DNA of 43,225 nt from Collinsella sp. TM09-10AT (GCF_003436275.1 NZ_QSOP01000020.1:1-43225); one strand, 5' to 3'; shown: positions 1-8,303, numbered from the stretch's first letter. Made by a program: numbers and translations. Notes: generated from the sequence alone by a model not told the origin.

Positions 1-46
1 CGGGTGGTTTAAAGCTGGGCGCTGCGCGGCCAGCAGACTAAAGTCT

Positions 47-80
47 TGAAAAAACAAAAGCGCGGCCCAAAAGGCCGCGC
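47..80 (-). terminator. Rho-independent terminator (minus strand)
   Basis: An 8-bp perfect stem GCGCGGCC/GGCCGCGC (60-67 with 73-80) has a 5-nt loop. Read on the minus strand it is followed by TTTTGTTTTTTC, a good U-tract. It is the clearest intrinsic terminator for ilvE transcription, lying beyond the long palindrome. Bases 1-46 hold no gene I can recognise. Confidence 0.8.
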
Positions 81-134
81 ACCATCTTTAATTCAGATCT
101 ATGTTGCCCGTAACGGCAGCGCCGAGGCAACGCA

Positions 135-259
135 GGCCCGAGGGCGGCCTTCCTTTCCGGCGCATTCCGCAGGACGAAAGAACCTCCGCCGCACGTAGTG
201 CGCAGCGGAGGTTCTTTCATGTCCGAGGACGCGCCGGAAAGGAAGGCCGCCCTCGGGCC
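135..259. repeat. Nested long palindrome (29-bp perfect arms with inner hairpin)
   Basis: The outer arms 135-163 and 231-259 are perfect reverse complements over 29 bp. Inside them GAAAGAACCTCCGC (176-189) pairs with GCGGAGGTTCTTTC (205-218), and CGCAC (190-194) pairs with GTGCG (198-202). GGAC (172-175) can also pair with GTCC (221-224) across a 2-nt bulge. Almost all of the 125 nt can therefore fold into one hairpin. It lies 16 bp after the ilvE stop. The inner hairpin alone resembles a bidirectional terminator; the long outer arms are unexplained. Confidence 0.85.
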
Positions 260-275
260 GGACAGGTAAGTCAGC

Positions 276-1328
276 TTACGCGACGGTGTAAACCCAGTTG
301 TGCTTATCTTCAACAGCACCAGACTGGATACCAGTCAGGGTCTCGCGAAGCTTCTTCATCACAGGGCCGATCTCGGTGTAGCCAGCCGGGAAGGTCACGG
401 TCTCGTCGGCGCCGTAAACCTTGTTGTCGATCTCGCCGACCGGGGAGATAACGGCAGCGGTGCCGCACAGGCCGCACTCGACAAAGGTACCGGCCTTGAC
501 CTCGGCCCACTCGACGGGACGCTGGTCGACGGTAATGCCCAGGTCCTGAGCAACCTGAACGAGCGAACGACGGGTGATAGAGGGCAGGATGGAGTCGGTG
601 TGCGACTGCGGAACGACGAGGGTGCCGTCCTCCTTCACGAACAGCACGTTGGCGCCGCCGGTCTCCTCGACATAGGTGCGGGACTCGGAGTCGAGATACA
701 GGTTCTCGGCATAACCCTCGCGATGGGCCTCCATCGTGGGTTTAAGGGACATGGCGTAGTTCAGGCCGGCCTTGATGTTACCGGTGCCGTGCGGTGCAGC
801 GCGGTCATACTCGGAAACGCGCAGCTTGACGGGCTTGAGGCCACCCTTAAAGTACGGACCGACCGGGGTCACGAGAATGCGGAACGTGTACTCAGGAGCG
901 GGAGCCACGCCGATCACGTCACCGGAGCCGATCATAAACGGACGCACGTACAGGGTCGCGCCGGAACCGAAGGGCGGAACCCAGGCGGCGTTGGCAGAAA
1001 CGACCTGCTTGACGGCCTCGACAAACTTGTCCTTGGGGAACGGGGGCATCTCGAGGCGCTGGGCAGAGTTATACATACGCTCAGCGTTCATGTCGGGACG
1101 GAAGCAGACGATGCTGCCGTCCTCGGCGGTGTAGGCCTTCAGGCCCTCAAAGACCTCCTGGCAGTAATGGAAGATGCCGCCGCACTCGGAAACATGCAGG
1201 GTGTGGTCGGTGGTCAGGCCGCCCTCGTCCCACTCGCCATCCTTCCAATGAGCCTCGTAGCTGTAATCGGTTTTCATGTAGCCAAAGCCGAGGCTACCCC
1301 AATCGATATCCTTCTTCTCGACAGTCAT
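276..1328 (-). CDS. ilvE: Branched-chain amino acid aminotransferase
   Basis: PLP enzyme of fold type IV that interconverts leucine, isoleucine and valine with their 2-oxo acids using glutamate/2-oxoglutarate; cytosolic, last step of branched-chain amino acid synthesis. The 350-aa product has the usual length of the larger (type II) BCAT group. The likely PLP lysine is in GNIKAGLNYAMSL, and the C-terminal half has ECGLCGTAAVISPVG and the ETGGANVLFV stretch typical of the family. The ATG at 1328 is chosen because AAGGAG lies 7 nt upstream; the reading frame stays open upstream to 1478 but that part is low-complexity arginine-rich translation without family similarity. The gene is apparently monocistronic, with a possible -10 TACAAT at 1487-1482 and a leader of about 150 nt. 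Confidence 0.95.
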   Translation of the reverse strand: MTVEKKDIDWGSLGFGYMKTDYSYEAHWKDGEWDEGGLTTDHTLHVSECGGIFHYCQEVFEGLKAYTAEDGSIVCFRPDMNAERMYNSAQRLEMPPFPKDKFVEAVKQVVSANAAWVPPFGSGATLYVRPFMIGSGDVIGVAPAPEYTFRILVTPVGPYFKGGLKPVKLRVSEYDRAAPHGTGNIKAGLNYAMSLKPTMEAHREGYAENLYLDSESRTYVEETGGANVLFVKEDGTLVVPQSHTDSILPSITRRSLVQVAQDLGITVDQRPVEWAEVKAGTFVECGLCGTAAVISPVGEIDNKVYGADETVTFPAGYTEIGPVMKKLRETLTGIQSGAVEDKHNWVYTVA

Positions 1329-1517
1329 ATGTCGCTCCTTACATACACAGTTGCATACTCGCGAACCCGCACGCAAAGACCGAAGCCGACCGCGTCGCAA
1401 CGTCGCACGCCCGGAGCGTAGAGCCGGACGGGACACGCGAACGGCATCAAAGCCGATGGCACGTCGATTCGCATGCACGAGATTGTACTCCCCGTACGCG
1501 TCTGATAAAACGCTTTT
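1329..1517 (-). promoter_or_regulatory. ilvE promoter and untranslated leader
   Basis: On the minus strand TACAAT (1487-1482) is the best -10 candidate; no strong -35 is seen. This would give a leader of roughly 150 nt before ilvE. I looked for a T-box specifier/antiterminator or a leader peptide rich in Leu, Ile or Val and saw neither. Function beyond promoter and leader is unassigned. Confidence 0.4.
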
Positions 1518-1533
1518 CTTTAACTAAGTAAAG
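1518..1533. promoter_or_regulatory. Palindromic site upstream of ilvE
   Basis: CTTTAACTAAGTAAAG is an imperfect palindrome (CTTTA/TAAAG ends). It matches the site CTTTAGTTAGGTAAAG before the amino-acid ABC transporter (33734-33749) at 13 of 16 positions. It lies between the dedA terminator and the presumed ilvE -10, so an upstream activator or shared operator is possible. The protein that binds it is unknown. Confidence 0.4.
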
Positions 1534-1551
1534 TATTTTCATTTGACCGAA

Positions 1552-1586
1552 GCAGAAAGGCCCGCCACCGTAAAGGGTGACGGGCC
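1552..1586 (-). terminator. Terminator after the DedA gene
   Basis: GGCCCGCCACC (1559-1569) pairs with GGTGACGGGCC (1576-1586) with one mismatch. On the minus strand it is followed by TTTCTGCTT. It ends transcription of the DedA gene before the ilvE promoter. Confidence 0.75.
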
Positions 1587-1616
1587 TCAACGGCACGGTT
1601 TGCGCGCTGGCTCGAG

Positions 1617-2264
1617 CTACGCGTTCTTTTTGCCCAGCTTAGCCTTAACCAGACCGACCACGGTCGGGATGATCGACACGGCGACGATGCCGATAATCAG
1701 CAGCTCAAAGTGCTCCTGCACAAAGGGAATGCCGCCAAAGAAGTAGCCCAACAGCGTAAAGACCGTCGACCAGGTAATGCCGCCCAGCACGTTAAAGATG
1801 ACAAAGTTGCGCCAGTGCATGCCGCCCATGCCGGCGATGAAAGGCACAAAGGTGCGGATAAACGGGAAGAAGCGACCCAGGAAGATGGCCAGGTGGCCCC
1901 ACTTGTCCAGGAAGTCCTCGGACTTTTTGATTCGCTCGGGCGTCATGGCCTTGACCTTACCCGAAGCGATGATCTTTTTGCCAAAGAAGTGACCGATCAT
2001 AAAGTTGCACTGATCACCCAAAATGGCAGCCGTCCATGCGACGGCCAGCAGAGCCACGATGTTAAAGCCGCCGTTGTGGGCAAAGAAACCCGAGGCAAAC
2101 AGCAGCGAGTCGCCGGGAAGGAACGGGAAGAACACCACGCCCGTCTCGATAAAGATGATCAGGAACACGCAGCCGTAGGCCATAAGCGGGCCAGCGGCGA
2201 TCCAGCTGGCGATCGCGGTGCGCGGATCCTTAAGCAGCTCGGCGATAAAATTGATGAAACCCAT
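1617..2264 (-). CDS. DedA-family membrane protein
   Basis: Integral membrane protein of the DedA/VTT (SNARE-associated) family, whose members work in lipid scrambling or proton-dependent membrane homeostasis; some flip undecaprenyl phosphate. The 215-aa product is typical in length. Visible family motifs are FLPGDSLLFASG near the start of the domain and GRFFPFIRTFVPFIAGMGGM, containing the conserved arginine and proline residues. About five hydrophobic segments are present, with a basic C-terminus (LVKAKLGKKNA). The start MGFINFIAELLKD at 2264 has TGAGAGG about 10 nt upstream; a longer reading from 2333 has no family similarity. It is divergent from cysE. Substrate cannot be read from sequence. 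Confidence 0.9.
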   Translation of the reverse strand: MGFINFIAELLKDPRTAIASWIAAGPLMAYGCVFLIIFIETGVVFFPFLPGDSLLFASGFFAHNGGFNIVALLAVAWTAAILGDQCNFMIGHFFGKKIIASGKVKAMTPERIKKSEDFLDKWGHLAIFLGRFFPFIRTFVPFIAGMGGMHWRNFVIFNVLGGITWSTVFTLLGYFFGGIPFVQEHFELLIIGIVAVSIIPTVVGLVKAKLGKKNA

Positions 2265-2430
2265 GAAGTAAAACCTCTCAGTTGTGGGCGCGGATACGTC
2301 CAAGTTGACCAGTATACGGTTGTGACGCGGCAACGCACACGACCTTACAAAAGCGTGACTTCATTACCAGCAAGTTTGCATAATTGACACCTGTCGCGCA
2401 AAGCCGAGCAAGATTGCTCTTCCTAATCCC

Positions 2431-2447
2431 TAGCGAATCGCTATACT
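2431..2447 (+). promoter_or_regulatory. Candidate cysE promoter with overlapping palindrome
   Basis: TATACT (2442-2447) is a plausible -10 about 40 nt upstream of the cysE start. The palindrome TAGCGAATCGCTA (2431-2443) overlaps its first bases, a position suited to a repressor. TTGACA at 2384-2389 is a consensus -35 but has no good -10 at the right distance. No T-box or S-box was recognised. Confidence 0.35.
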
Positions 2448-2488
2448 TTATTGAATTGCATTGTCGCGGCGCTAAGGGAGGGCGGCCG

Positions 2489-3193
2489 GTGAGCTTTATC
2501 AATACCATTCGCGAGGACATCAAGACCGTCCAGGCACAGGACCCCGCCGCGCAAAACGGCCTAGTCATCTTCCTTTCTTACCCCGGCCTGCACGCCAAGT
2601 GGAACCACGTGCCCGAGCACTGGCTGTGGGAACATGGACATCGCTCGCTCGCCCGCGTGCTCTCGCAAATCACCCGCCATATCACTGGCGTCGAGATTCA
2701 TCCTGCCGCACAGATCGGCAAGCATTTCTTTATCGACCACGCCATGGGCGTTGTCATCGGCGAAACCGCCATTGTGGGCGACAACTGCGTGCTCTATCAG
2801 GGCGTCACACTTGGCGGCACCGGCAACGAGACCGGCAAGCGCCACCCCACCCTGGGCAACAACGTCACCGTGGGCACAGGCGCCAAGGTGCTCGGCAACA
2901 TTCGCATTGGCAACAACGTCAAAATCGGCGGCAACTCGGTCGTCGTCAAGGACGTACCCGACAACTGCACCGTCGTGGGCGTGCCGGGCCGCGTCATCAA
3001 GCGCAACGGCTGCCGCGTATTCGAGGAAAGCTTCGACGCCAAGCAGCACCGCGAATACATGCCCGACGATGCCGCCGAGCAGAGTGCCCTCAACCGCCAG
3101 GGCATCACCGAGAATGCCCGCCGCGTCAAGGAACTCGAGCGAGAGGTGGCCGAGCTCAAGGCCCTCGTCGCCAAGCTCATGGACGAACGTTAG
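2489..3193 (+). CDS. cysE: Serine O-acetyltransferase
   Basis: Transfers acetyl from acetyl-CoA to serine to make O-acetylserine, the first step of cysteine synthesis; cytosolic. The 234-aa protein has the N-terminal helical part ([35 protein letters not shown]) followed by left-handed beta-helix hexapeptide repeats containing [18 protein letters not shown] and [13 protein letters not shown], with the catalytic-site histidine region [14 protein letters not shown]-terminal coiled coil ([20 protein letters not shown]) extends beyond the enzymatic core. The GTG at 2489 is preferred: AAGGGAGGG lies about 8 nt upstream, and similarity starts there. It ends at a bidirectional terminator shared with the convergent exporter operon. 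Confidence 0.93.
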   Translation: MSFINTIREDIKTVQAQDPAAQNGLVIFLSYPGLHAKWNHVPEHWLWEHGHRSLARVLSQITRHITGVEIHPAAQIGKHFFIDHAMGVVIGETAIVGDNCVLYQGVTLGGTGNETGKRHPTLGNNVTVGTGAKVLGNIRIGNNVKIGGNSVVVKDVPDNCTVVGVPGRVIKRNGCRVFEESFDAKQHREYMPDDAAEQSALNRQGITENARRVKELEREVAELKALVAKLMDER

Positions 3194-3234
3194 GAACGCA
3201 AGCGGCACAAAACAATATCGGCACCGACGCAAAA

Positions 3235-3274
3235 GGCGCGCCAGGGAATCAATCCCCGGCGCGCCATTCCTTTT
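3235..3274. terminator. Bidirectional terminator between cysE and the exporter operon
   Basis: GGCGCGCC (3235-3242) pairs with GGCGCGCC (3258-3265), and GGGA pairs with TCCC inside. A T-rich tail follows on both strands (ATTCCTTTT on plus, TTTTGCG on minus). Confidence 0.85.
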
Positions 3275-3275
3275 G

Positions 3276-3307
3276 ATGTGACATGCGGGACTGTCCCTTT
3301 GTCACAT
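3276..3307. repeat. GGGACAG-core palindrome
   Basis: ATGTGACA (3276-3283) is the reverse complement of TGTCACAT (3300-3307); inside, GGGAC (3287-3291) pairs with GTCCC (3293-3297). The right arm touches the exporter stop codon. It shares the GGGACAG core with the 51-bp repeats and with the 37803-37866 palindrome. It may be a small interspersed element rather than an operator. Confidence 0.6.
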
Positions 3308-5313
3308 TATGCGAACTGACTCAGATAGAGGTCGGCGTAAGCACCCTCGGCAGCCAGCAGTTCCTTATGCGTGCCTTGCTCGATAATGTTGCCGTGGTCC
3401 ATGACCAAGATCAGGTCGGCGTCCACGATCGTCGACAGGCGATGCGCGATCACAAAGCTCGTGCGCCCGCGCATGAGCGCGTCCATGGCGCGGCCGATAG
3501 CAAGCTCGGTGCGCGTGTCCACACTTGAGGTCGCCTCGTCCAGGATGAGAATCGCCGGGTTGTTGAGCAGCACGCGTGCGATGGTCAGCAGCTGACGCTG
3601 GCCCTGGCTGATGCTTTCGGCATCGTTGGCTACGCGCGTGTCGTAGCCCTGAGGCATGGTGCGCACAAAGAAGTCGACCTGGGCGGCGCGAGCGGCCGCA
3701 ACAATCTCCTCGCGCGTTGCCTCGGGGCAGCCGTAGGCGATGTTCTCGGCAATCGTGCCGTCGAACAGCCAGGCGTCCTGTAGCACCATGCCAAACTGCT
3801 GTCGCAGCTCGCCGCGATCCATGCGGCTCGTATCCACGCCGTCGAGCGTAATACGCCCGCCGTCAATCTCGTAGAAGCGCATGAGCAGGTTGATGAGCGT
3901 CGTCTTGCCTGCGCCCGTGGTTCCCACCACGGCAATCTTCTGGCCCGGCTCGGCGGTAAACGACACGTCGCGCATGAGCGGCTTGTCGGGCGCATAGCCA
4001 AAGCGCACGTGCTCAAAAGCGACGCGGCCCTCAATGCGACCCGGCAGCTTGGCGGCCTCGTCCGGCAGCGGATCGGCCTCTATCTCGGGCTCATCAAGCA
4101 GGTCGAAAACGCGCTCCGCACTCGCCAGCGCGCTCTGCAGCGAGTTAAAAGTGAACGACAGCTGCGTCATGGGTTCGGACGCCTCGTAGATAAACTGGAA
4201 GAACGCCTGGAACACGCCGACGGTCATGTGACCGGCGACCAGCATGCTGCAGCCCACGAGCGCAATCACAATCTGCGCCAGGCGACCAATAAAGCGAACC
4301 GCGGGTCCGACGGCGTTGATCATAAAGTCGGCCTTGGTGCTCACGCGCGCCAGCTCGCCCGAGGCCTCGTGCACCTCGGCAGAGCTCTGGTGCTCGCGGT
4401 TGAATGCGCGAATCACCAAACGGCCCGAATAGCCTTCCTCGACCGCGCTCGTGATTTTGGACACCCACTCCTGACGCTCGCCCGTCACATCATGCGTACG
4501 GCGCGAAACCACCTTGGTCACCAGCAGCGACAACGCCGTAAAGAACAAAAAGACGAGCGTAAGCGGCACGCTAAACACGAACATCACGCCCACGGCGCCC
4601 ACCACGGTGCCGATCGACACAAGCAGCTGCAGCAATCCGCGCTGCATGCTCTCGGACATCTTGTCCAAGTCGTTGGTCGCACGGCTGACGACCTCACCGG
4701 GACGATGCGCGTCAAAGAAGGCAAGCGGCAGACGGTTGAGCTTTTGTGCGATGCGGTTGCGTAGACGCAGGTTGAGGCGTTCGGCCACGCTCGACATCAA
4801 AAAGCTCTGGAGCGCATAGAACAAGGCAGCGGCAGTCCAGATCATAAAGTAGACGAAGATGGTCTTGCCGCAGTTCTCCCAGGTGATGTTGAAGGTGGTT
4901 CCGTTGGCAAACGCCACCTGAATGTGGCCCCACAGCTCATCGATCACGCGGGCGCTATATGTCGGTGCAGCGGTGTTAAAGATAACATAGAACACAATGC
5001 TCGCAAACACGATGTAGAAGCGCCAATGGTCGCCGACGGCCTCGCTCCACAGGCGGCGCACCGTCGCCCAGGTATCCCGGGGCGTCTCGCCCTCTTCTTC
5101 GTCGTCCACGTCGCGCATACGCTCTGCCTCGGCGCGGGCACGCTCGTCCTCGGCACGCTCGTTTTCCTCGTAGAGCGCTTGGCGGCGAGCCTCGCGCTCG
5201 ACTGCAGCCTTGGCGGCGTCATCCAGCTCGGTCGACGTGACAGCCGTTTCCTCGACCAGCCCCGCGGCAACGGCGTCATCAACGCCGCCCTGCTTCTCGA
5301 GCTCCTCGGTCAT
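3307..5313 (-). CDS. Heterodimeric ABC exporter, catalytically competent subunit
   Basis: Half-transporter with an N-terminal six-helix exporter domain and a C-terminal ATPase; pairs with the product of the gene just upstream to export drugs, peptides or lipids. The 668-aa chain begins with a charged extension of about 85 residues rich in Glu, Arg and Ala. The ATPase has Walker A GTTGAGKTT, Walker B LILDEATSS with the catalytic glutamate, and the switch histidine in IAHRLST, but its signature is ISQGQ instead of LSGGQ. That is the arrangement of the TM288/BmrD-type subunit, which supplies the good Walker motifs and the poor signature. The ATG at 5313 is preferred over GTG at 5322 because GGAGG sits 8 nt before it; it starts 1 bp after the previous stop, so translation is coupled. 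Substrate unknown. Confidence 0.92.
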   Translation of the reverse strand: MTEELEKQGGVDDAVAAGLVEETAVTSTELDDAAKAAVEREARRQALYEENERAEDERARAEAERMRDVDDEEEGETPRDTWATVRRLWSEAVGDHWRFYIVFASIVFYVIFNTAAPTYSARVIDELWGHIQVAFANGTTFNITWENCGKTIFVYFMIWTAAALFYALQSFLMSSVAERLNLRLRNRIAQKLNRLPLAFFDAHRPGEVVSRATNDLDKMSESMQRGLLQLLVSIGTVVGAVGVMFVFSVPLTLVFLFFTALSLLVTKVVSRRTHDVTGERQEWVSKITSAVEEGYSGRLVIRAFNREHQSSAEVHEASGELARVSTKADFMINAVGPAVRFIGRLAQIVIALVGCSMLVAGHMTVGVFQAFFQFIYEASEPMTQLSFTFNSLQSALASAERVFDLLDEPEIEADPLPDEAAKLPGRIEGRVAFEHVRFGYAPDKPLMRDVSFTAEPGQKIAVVGTTGAGKTTLINLLMRFYEIDGGRITLDGVDTSRMDRGELRQQFGMVLQDAWLFDGTIAENIAYGCPEATREEIVAAARAAQVDFFVRTMPQGYDTRVANDAESISQGQRQLLTIARVLLNNPAILILDEATSSVDTRTELAIGRAMDALMRGRTSFVIAHRLSTIVDADLILVMDHGNIIEQGTHKELLAAEGAYADLYLSQFA

Positions 5314-5314
5314 G

Positions 5315-7051
5315 CTACTCACCTCCCTTCATCTGCGATTCCGCGATGGCGCGGTACACCTCGCAGGTTTCCATAAGCTCGCCATGCGTGCCCAGGCCCA
5401 CGACCTCGCCATCCTTGAGCACGACAATCTGGTCGGCGTGCAGAATCGTCGAGATGCGCTGCGCGATGATGAGCACCGCGGCGTCGCGCGTCTCGTCCTG
5501 CAGCGCATGGCGCAGGGCCGCATCGGTCTTAAAGTCCAGGGCCGAAAAACTATCGTCGAAGATATACAGATCGGCATGCTTCATGAGCGCACGGGCGATG
5601 GCCAGACGTTGGCGCTGGCCGCCCGAAAAGTTCGTACCGCCCTGCACCACCGGGGTATCGAGCCCCTGCGGCTGATCGAGCACAAAGGTGCTCTGGGCAA
5701 CCTGCAGCGCATGAAGCATGTCCGCCTCGGTCGCGTCTTCGTTGCCAAAGCGCAGGTTGCTTGCCACGGTGCCCGAGAACAGCCACGCCTTCTGTGGCAC
5801 GTAGGCGATGCGCCCGCGAATCTCACCTTGCGAAAGCTCGCGCAAATCGACGCCGCTCAAGCGAATGGCACCCTTCGTGGCATCGTGGAAGCGCAACAGA
5901 AGCTTTGCCACCGTCGACTTGCCCGAGCCCGTCGAGCCCACAATCGCTGTCGTCTGACCACGACGACAGGTAAAGTTCAGATCGCACAGCGTGTCCTCGT
6001 CGGCGTCGTCAAAGCGAAACGACATATGATCGAACACGGCAACCGCATCAGCCCCGTCCTTTGAGTCGGACGCGGCCGCATCAAGCGTACGCTGGCCATC
6101 GACGATGCTCGGCTCAATCTCCAGCACTTGCTGTGCACGGCTTAGACATGCCGCGGCGCGTGGCAGCGTTAGCACCACCATCTGCGCCATCATCACAAAG
6201 AACAGGATCAGAAGCGCGTACTCCAGCACCGCCGAGATGCTCGCGATCTGCATGGCGTGGGCGCCCACGCGGTTGCCGCCAACCCACAGCACCGCTACCT
6301 CGGCGATGTTCATCAAAAAGAAGCTTGAGCTGTCGAGGCCCACAAACAGGTGGTTGACTTTGATGGCGTTGGCGGCGTAGTCGCTGAACACCTCGTCCAG
6401 GCGCCGCTCCTCGTGACGCTCCTTGTTAAACGCACGGATGACGCGCACGCCCACGATGTTTTCGCGCAGCACCACGTTCATGCGGTCGATAAAGCTCTGC
6501 AAGCGCATAAAGATCGGAGCCGCGTTGGCAACCGTAAAGACCGCCGCCACCAGCACAATCGCAACCACGACGCCCAGAAGCGTGCCCATGGCAGGATCGA
6601 TAAACCAGGCGAAGATGATGCCCGCCACAGCCAAAAACGGCACGGGCAGCACCAGCTGAATCGTCTGCAGAATCGCCTGCTGAATCACGTTGATGTCGTT
6701 GAGCGAGCGCGTGATCATCGATCCGGTGCCAAAGCGCTCAAAGTCGCTGGCCGCGAGCTCGAGCGACTTGTCGTACACGGCATTGCGGATATCGCAGGCC
6801 ACGTTGGCGGCCAAGCGCGCCGAAAGATAGCAGCCCAGCACCGCGCCGCCGCTGGCCATGCCGGTCGCGATAAGCATGTAGAGGCCATTGCGCAAAATGT
6901 AGTCGACATCACCCGTGGTGATACCGGTGTTGACCATGTTCGCCAGCATCGTGGGAACCAACAGCGTGCCGACGTTATCAACCAGCAGCACCAGCAGCGT
7001 CACTGCGATAAGCCCTCGATAGGGCTTCAGAAACCTCATTAACAGTCGCAC
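5315..7051 (-). CDS. Heterodimeric ABC exporter, degenerate-site subunit
   Basis: Partner half-transporter (578 aa; six predicted membrane helices, then ATPase). The Walker A GSTGSGKST and signature FSGGQ are normal, but Walker B reads YIFDDSFSALD, with Asp in place of the catalytic Glu, and the switch histidine is Gln (IAQRIST). These are the hallmark changes of the TM287/BmrC-type subunit, so the pair has one working and one silent ATP site, as known for this family. The GTG at 7051 has GGGGGAG just upstream; an ATG at 7039 overlaps the marR stop as TAATG and is an equally good coupled start. Between MarR and the second subunit it forms a MarR-ABC-ABC operon, which suggests drug or toxic-compound export. 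Confidence 0.92.
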   Translation of the reverse strand: MRLLMRFLKPYRGLIAVTLLVLLVDNVGTLLVPTMLANMVNTGITTGDVDYILRNGLYMLIATGMASGGAVLGCYLSARLAANVACDIRNAVYDKSLELAASDFERFGTGSMITRSLNDINVIQQAILQTIQLVLPVPFLAVAGIIFAWFIDPAMGTLLGVVVAIVLVAAVFTVANAAPIFMRLQSFIDRMNVVLRENIVGVRVIRAFNKERHEERRLDEVFSDYAANAIKVNHLFVGLDSSSFFLMNIAEVAVLWVGGNRVGAHAMQIASISAVLEYALLILFFVMMAQMVVLTLPRAAACLSRAQQVLEIEPSIVDGQRTLDAAASDSKDGADAVAVFDHMSFRFDDADEDTLCDLNFTCRRGQTTAIVGSTGSGKSTVAKLLLRFHDATKGAIRLSGVDLRELSQGEIRGRIAYVPQKAWLFSGTVASNLRFGNEDATEADMLHALQVAQSTFVLDQPQGLDTPVVQGGTNFSGGQRQRLAIARALMKHADLYIFDDSFSALDFKTDAALRHALQDETRDAAVLIIAQRISTILHADQIVVLKDGEVVGLGTHGELMETCEVYRAIAESQMKGGE

Positions 7052-7539
7052 GACTCCCCCTCACCTTGATTCTCGGCTTGGCTCTCGGCAGCGATATGCT
7101 GCTTAAATGCCTCGCACTCCTCACCGAGCACCTGAGAGAATTTTCCGATCAAGCGCATAATCTCGCGCTGCTCACACGGCTCAAGCGCGCCAAAGGCTCG
7201 CTGCTCGGCCTTGAGTGCCGGCAGCGCATAACGCTCGGCAAATCGCCTGCCCTCTTCGGTCAGGCTCACAACCTTGTTCTTACGACTGCCTTCGGCAAAC
7301 TCCAACGTTGCGAAGCCCCGCGCCGTCAAGGTTTTAATGGCCGAGTTGATGGTCTGCTTGCTGTAGAACCATTCGCTTGTCAGACGGCTTACGGCAATAC
7401 TGCCGCCCGCCGTGCTGGTATCGACGAGCATCCAGTAAGCGCAGTCCGAAAGGCCGCAGGCGCGCGAGAACTCCGAATAGATATGGTCGAGTCCATTGAG
7501 CAACCGGTCGAAGTCGACCAGCGTAACCGCACTATTCAT
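7039..7539 (-). CDS. MarR-family transcriptional regulator
   Basis: Winged-helix dimeric repressor of 166 aa. The recognition region reads GGSIAVSRLTSEWFYSKQTINSAIKTLTARGFATLEFAEGSRKNKVVSLTEEGRRFAERYA, with the helix-turn-helix followed by the beta-wing; given here only as a family-typical region, residues about 45-105. The C-terminus is acidic and cysteine-containing (GEGESCDC). It is first in the operon with the two ABC exporter subunits, and its stop overlaps their start, so it very likely represses that operon and itself until a ligand releases it. Two palindromic sites upstream (7556-7574 and 7590-7607) support autoregulation. The ATG at 7539 has GGTGGGA upstream. Confidence 0.9.
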   Translation of the reverse strand: MNSAVTLVDFDRLLNGLDHIYSEFSRACGLSDCAYWMLVDTSTAGGSIAVSRLTSEWFYSKQTINSAIKTLTARGFATLEFAEGSRKNKVVSLTEEGRRFAERYALPALKAEQRAFGALEPCEQREIMRLIGKFSQVLGEECEAFKQHIAAESQAENQGEGESCDC

Positions 7540-7555
7540 CTATCCCACCATTCGA

Positions 7556-7607
7556 TTGTCCGATTTTTGACCAATTTATGTCTCTAGATTAGTCCGAGTT
7601 TTGACTA
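7556..7607 (-). promoter_or_regulatory. Twin MarR-type operators and promoter
   Basis: Two similar imperfect palindromes lie upstream of marR: TAGTCCGAGTTTTGACTA (7590-7607) and TTGTCCGATTTTTGACCAA (7556-7574), each with GTC...GAC arms. Their centres are about 33 bp apart, near three helical turns. On the minus strand TTGACG (7612-7607) followed 17 nt later by TAATCT could be the promoter, which would place one site between -35 and -10. Binding by MarR is inferred from position. Confidence 0.55.
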
Positions 7608-7654
7608 TCGTCAACAGTCGCTCTGCAAATGTTTGCACTTTATGGCCTATCGGC

Positions 7655-7692
7655 AGAAAAAGACCGCCGGCGCGGGGGCAGCGCCAGCGGTC
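7655..7692 (-). terminator. Terminator after the 96-aa hypothetical gene
   Basis: GACCGCCGGCGC (7662-7673) pairs with GCGCCAGCGGTC (7681-7692) with one mismatch. On the minus strand it is followed by TTTTTCTGCC. Confidence 0.8.
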
Positions 7693-7718
7693 ACGTGAAA
7701 ATCGGGTTTTATTGCCTG

Positions 7719-8009
7719 TTAAGCGGCGACGGCCTCATAGACCGTAGCGCCCGAGAAGCTATCATGCAGGCTCTTGCCGGCAATCCACGGCAGCTCGACG
7801 ACCTCGCAGACCGTGTTGACCAGCTCGGAGCAGTCAGTAAAGTGGCCCTTATCGTTGAGGGCCTCGCAATCCTGAACACGCCAATATCCATCGGTGTGTG
7901 TGATGTAGTACTCGTGATCGTTGATCGACACGAAAGCGCGCGTCTTGGAACGCAGCAGCTTCAGAAATCCTTCGAAATCGGTCTCGATGACATCTCCAGC
8001 CTGGAACAT
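7719..8009 (-). CDS. Conserved-looking hypothetical protein, 96 aa
   Basis: Not recognised. It encodes a small soluble acidic protein beginning MFQAGDVIETDFEGFLKLLRS, with a central aromatic strand region (FVSINDHEYYITHTDGYWRVQDCE) and two later cysteines. No signal peptide or membrane segment is seen. The gene looks real: AGGAGGT lies 8 nt before the ATG at 8009, codon use matches its neighbours, and it ends at a strong terminator. It stands alone, divergent from the nitroreductase region. It was not assigned to a family. Confidence 0.75.
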   Translation of the reverse strand: MFQAGDVIETDFEGFLKLLRSKTRAFVSINDHEYYITHTDGYWRVQDCEALNDKGHFTDCSELVNTVCEVVELPWIAGKSLHDSFSGATVYEAVAA

Positions 8010-8187
8010 GATGTTACCTCCTGGCCCGGCGCCACCACGGCGCATTGATAAACGTTGGTACTCCTTTAGTAAAACCTTTATCAGAGGTTATGCGTTCGTC
8101 ATTTAGGCAAGTGGTAAAAAACCGCAGGGTAGACGGGATAAAACGTTTAACCATCCCATTTGTTTGTCACATTCTGAAGGTACTTTT

Positions 8188-8238
8188 ATGCAAACCTACT
8201 TTCCCAATTGGAATCTATCCTTTTGGCCGGGCAATTGA
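8188..8238 (+). CDS. Possible 16-residue leader peptide
   Basis: A short frame MQTYFPNWNLSFWPGN has AAGGT about 7 nt upstream and ends 65 nt before the nitroreductase start. It contains two Trp, two Phe and one Tyr in 16 codons. Just downstream GCCGGGC (8225-8231) can pair with GCCCGGC (8254-8260). This could be an attenuation leader, but it may also be chance, as no classic terminator/antiterminator pair is visible. Confidence 0.2.
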   Translation: MQTYFPNWNLSFWPGN

Positions 8239-8303
8239 CCGTCTATCGTTTGAGCCCGGCGGGTATGAACGGGACATCTGCAACGCCACCGCAAGGAGAC
8301 ACC

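Noticed and set aside
1329..1478. N-terminal extension of IlvE
   Set aside because: Arg-rich translation without similarity, no ribosome site at 1478, and a strong AAGGAG before the ATG at 1328.
1329..1617. T-box or attenuator leader of ilvE
   Set aside because: No specifier loop, no TGGNACC-like antiterminator and no Leu/Ile/Val-rich short frame were found.
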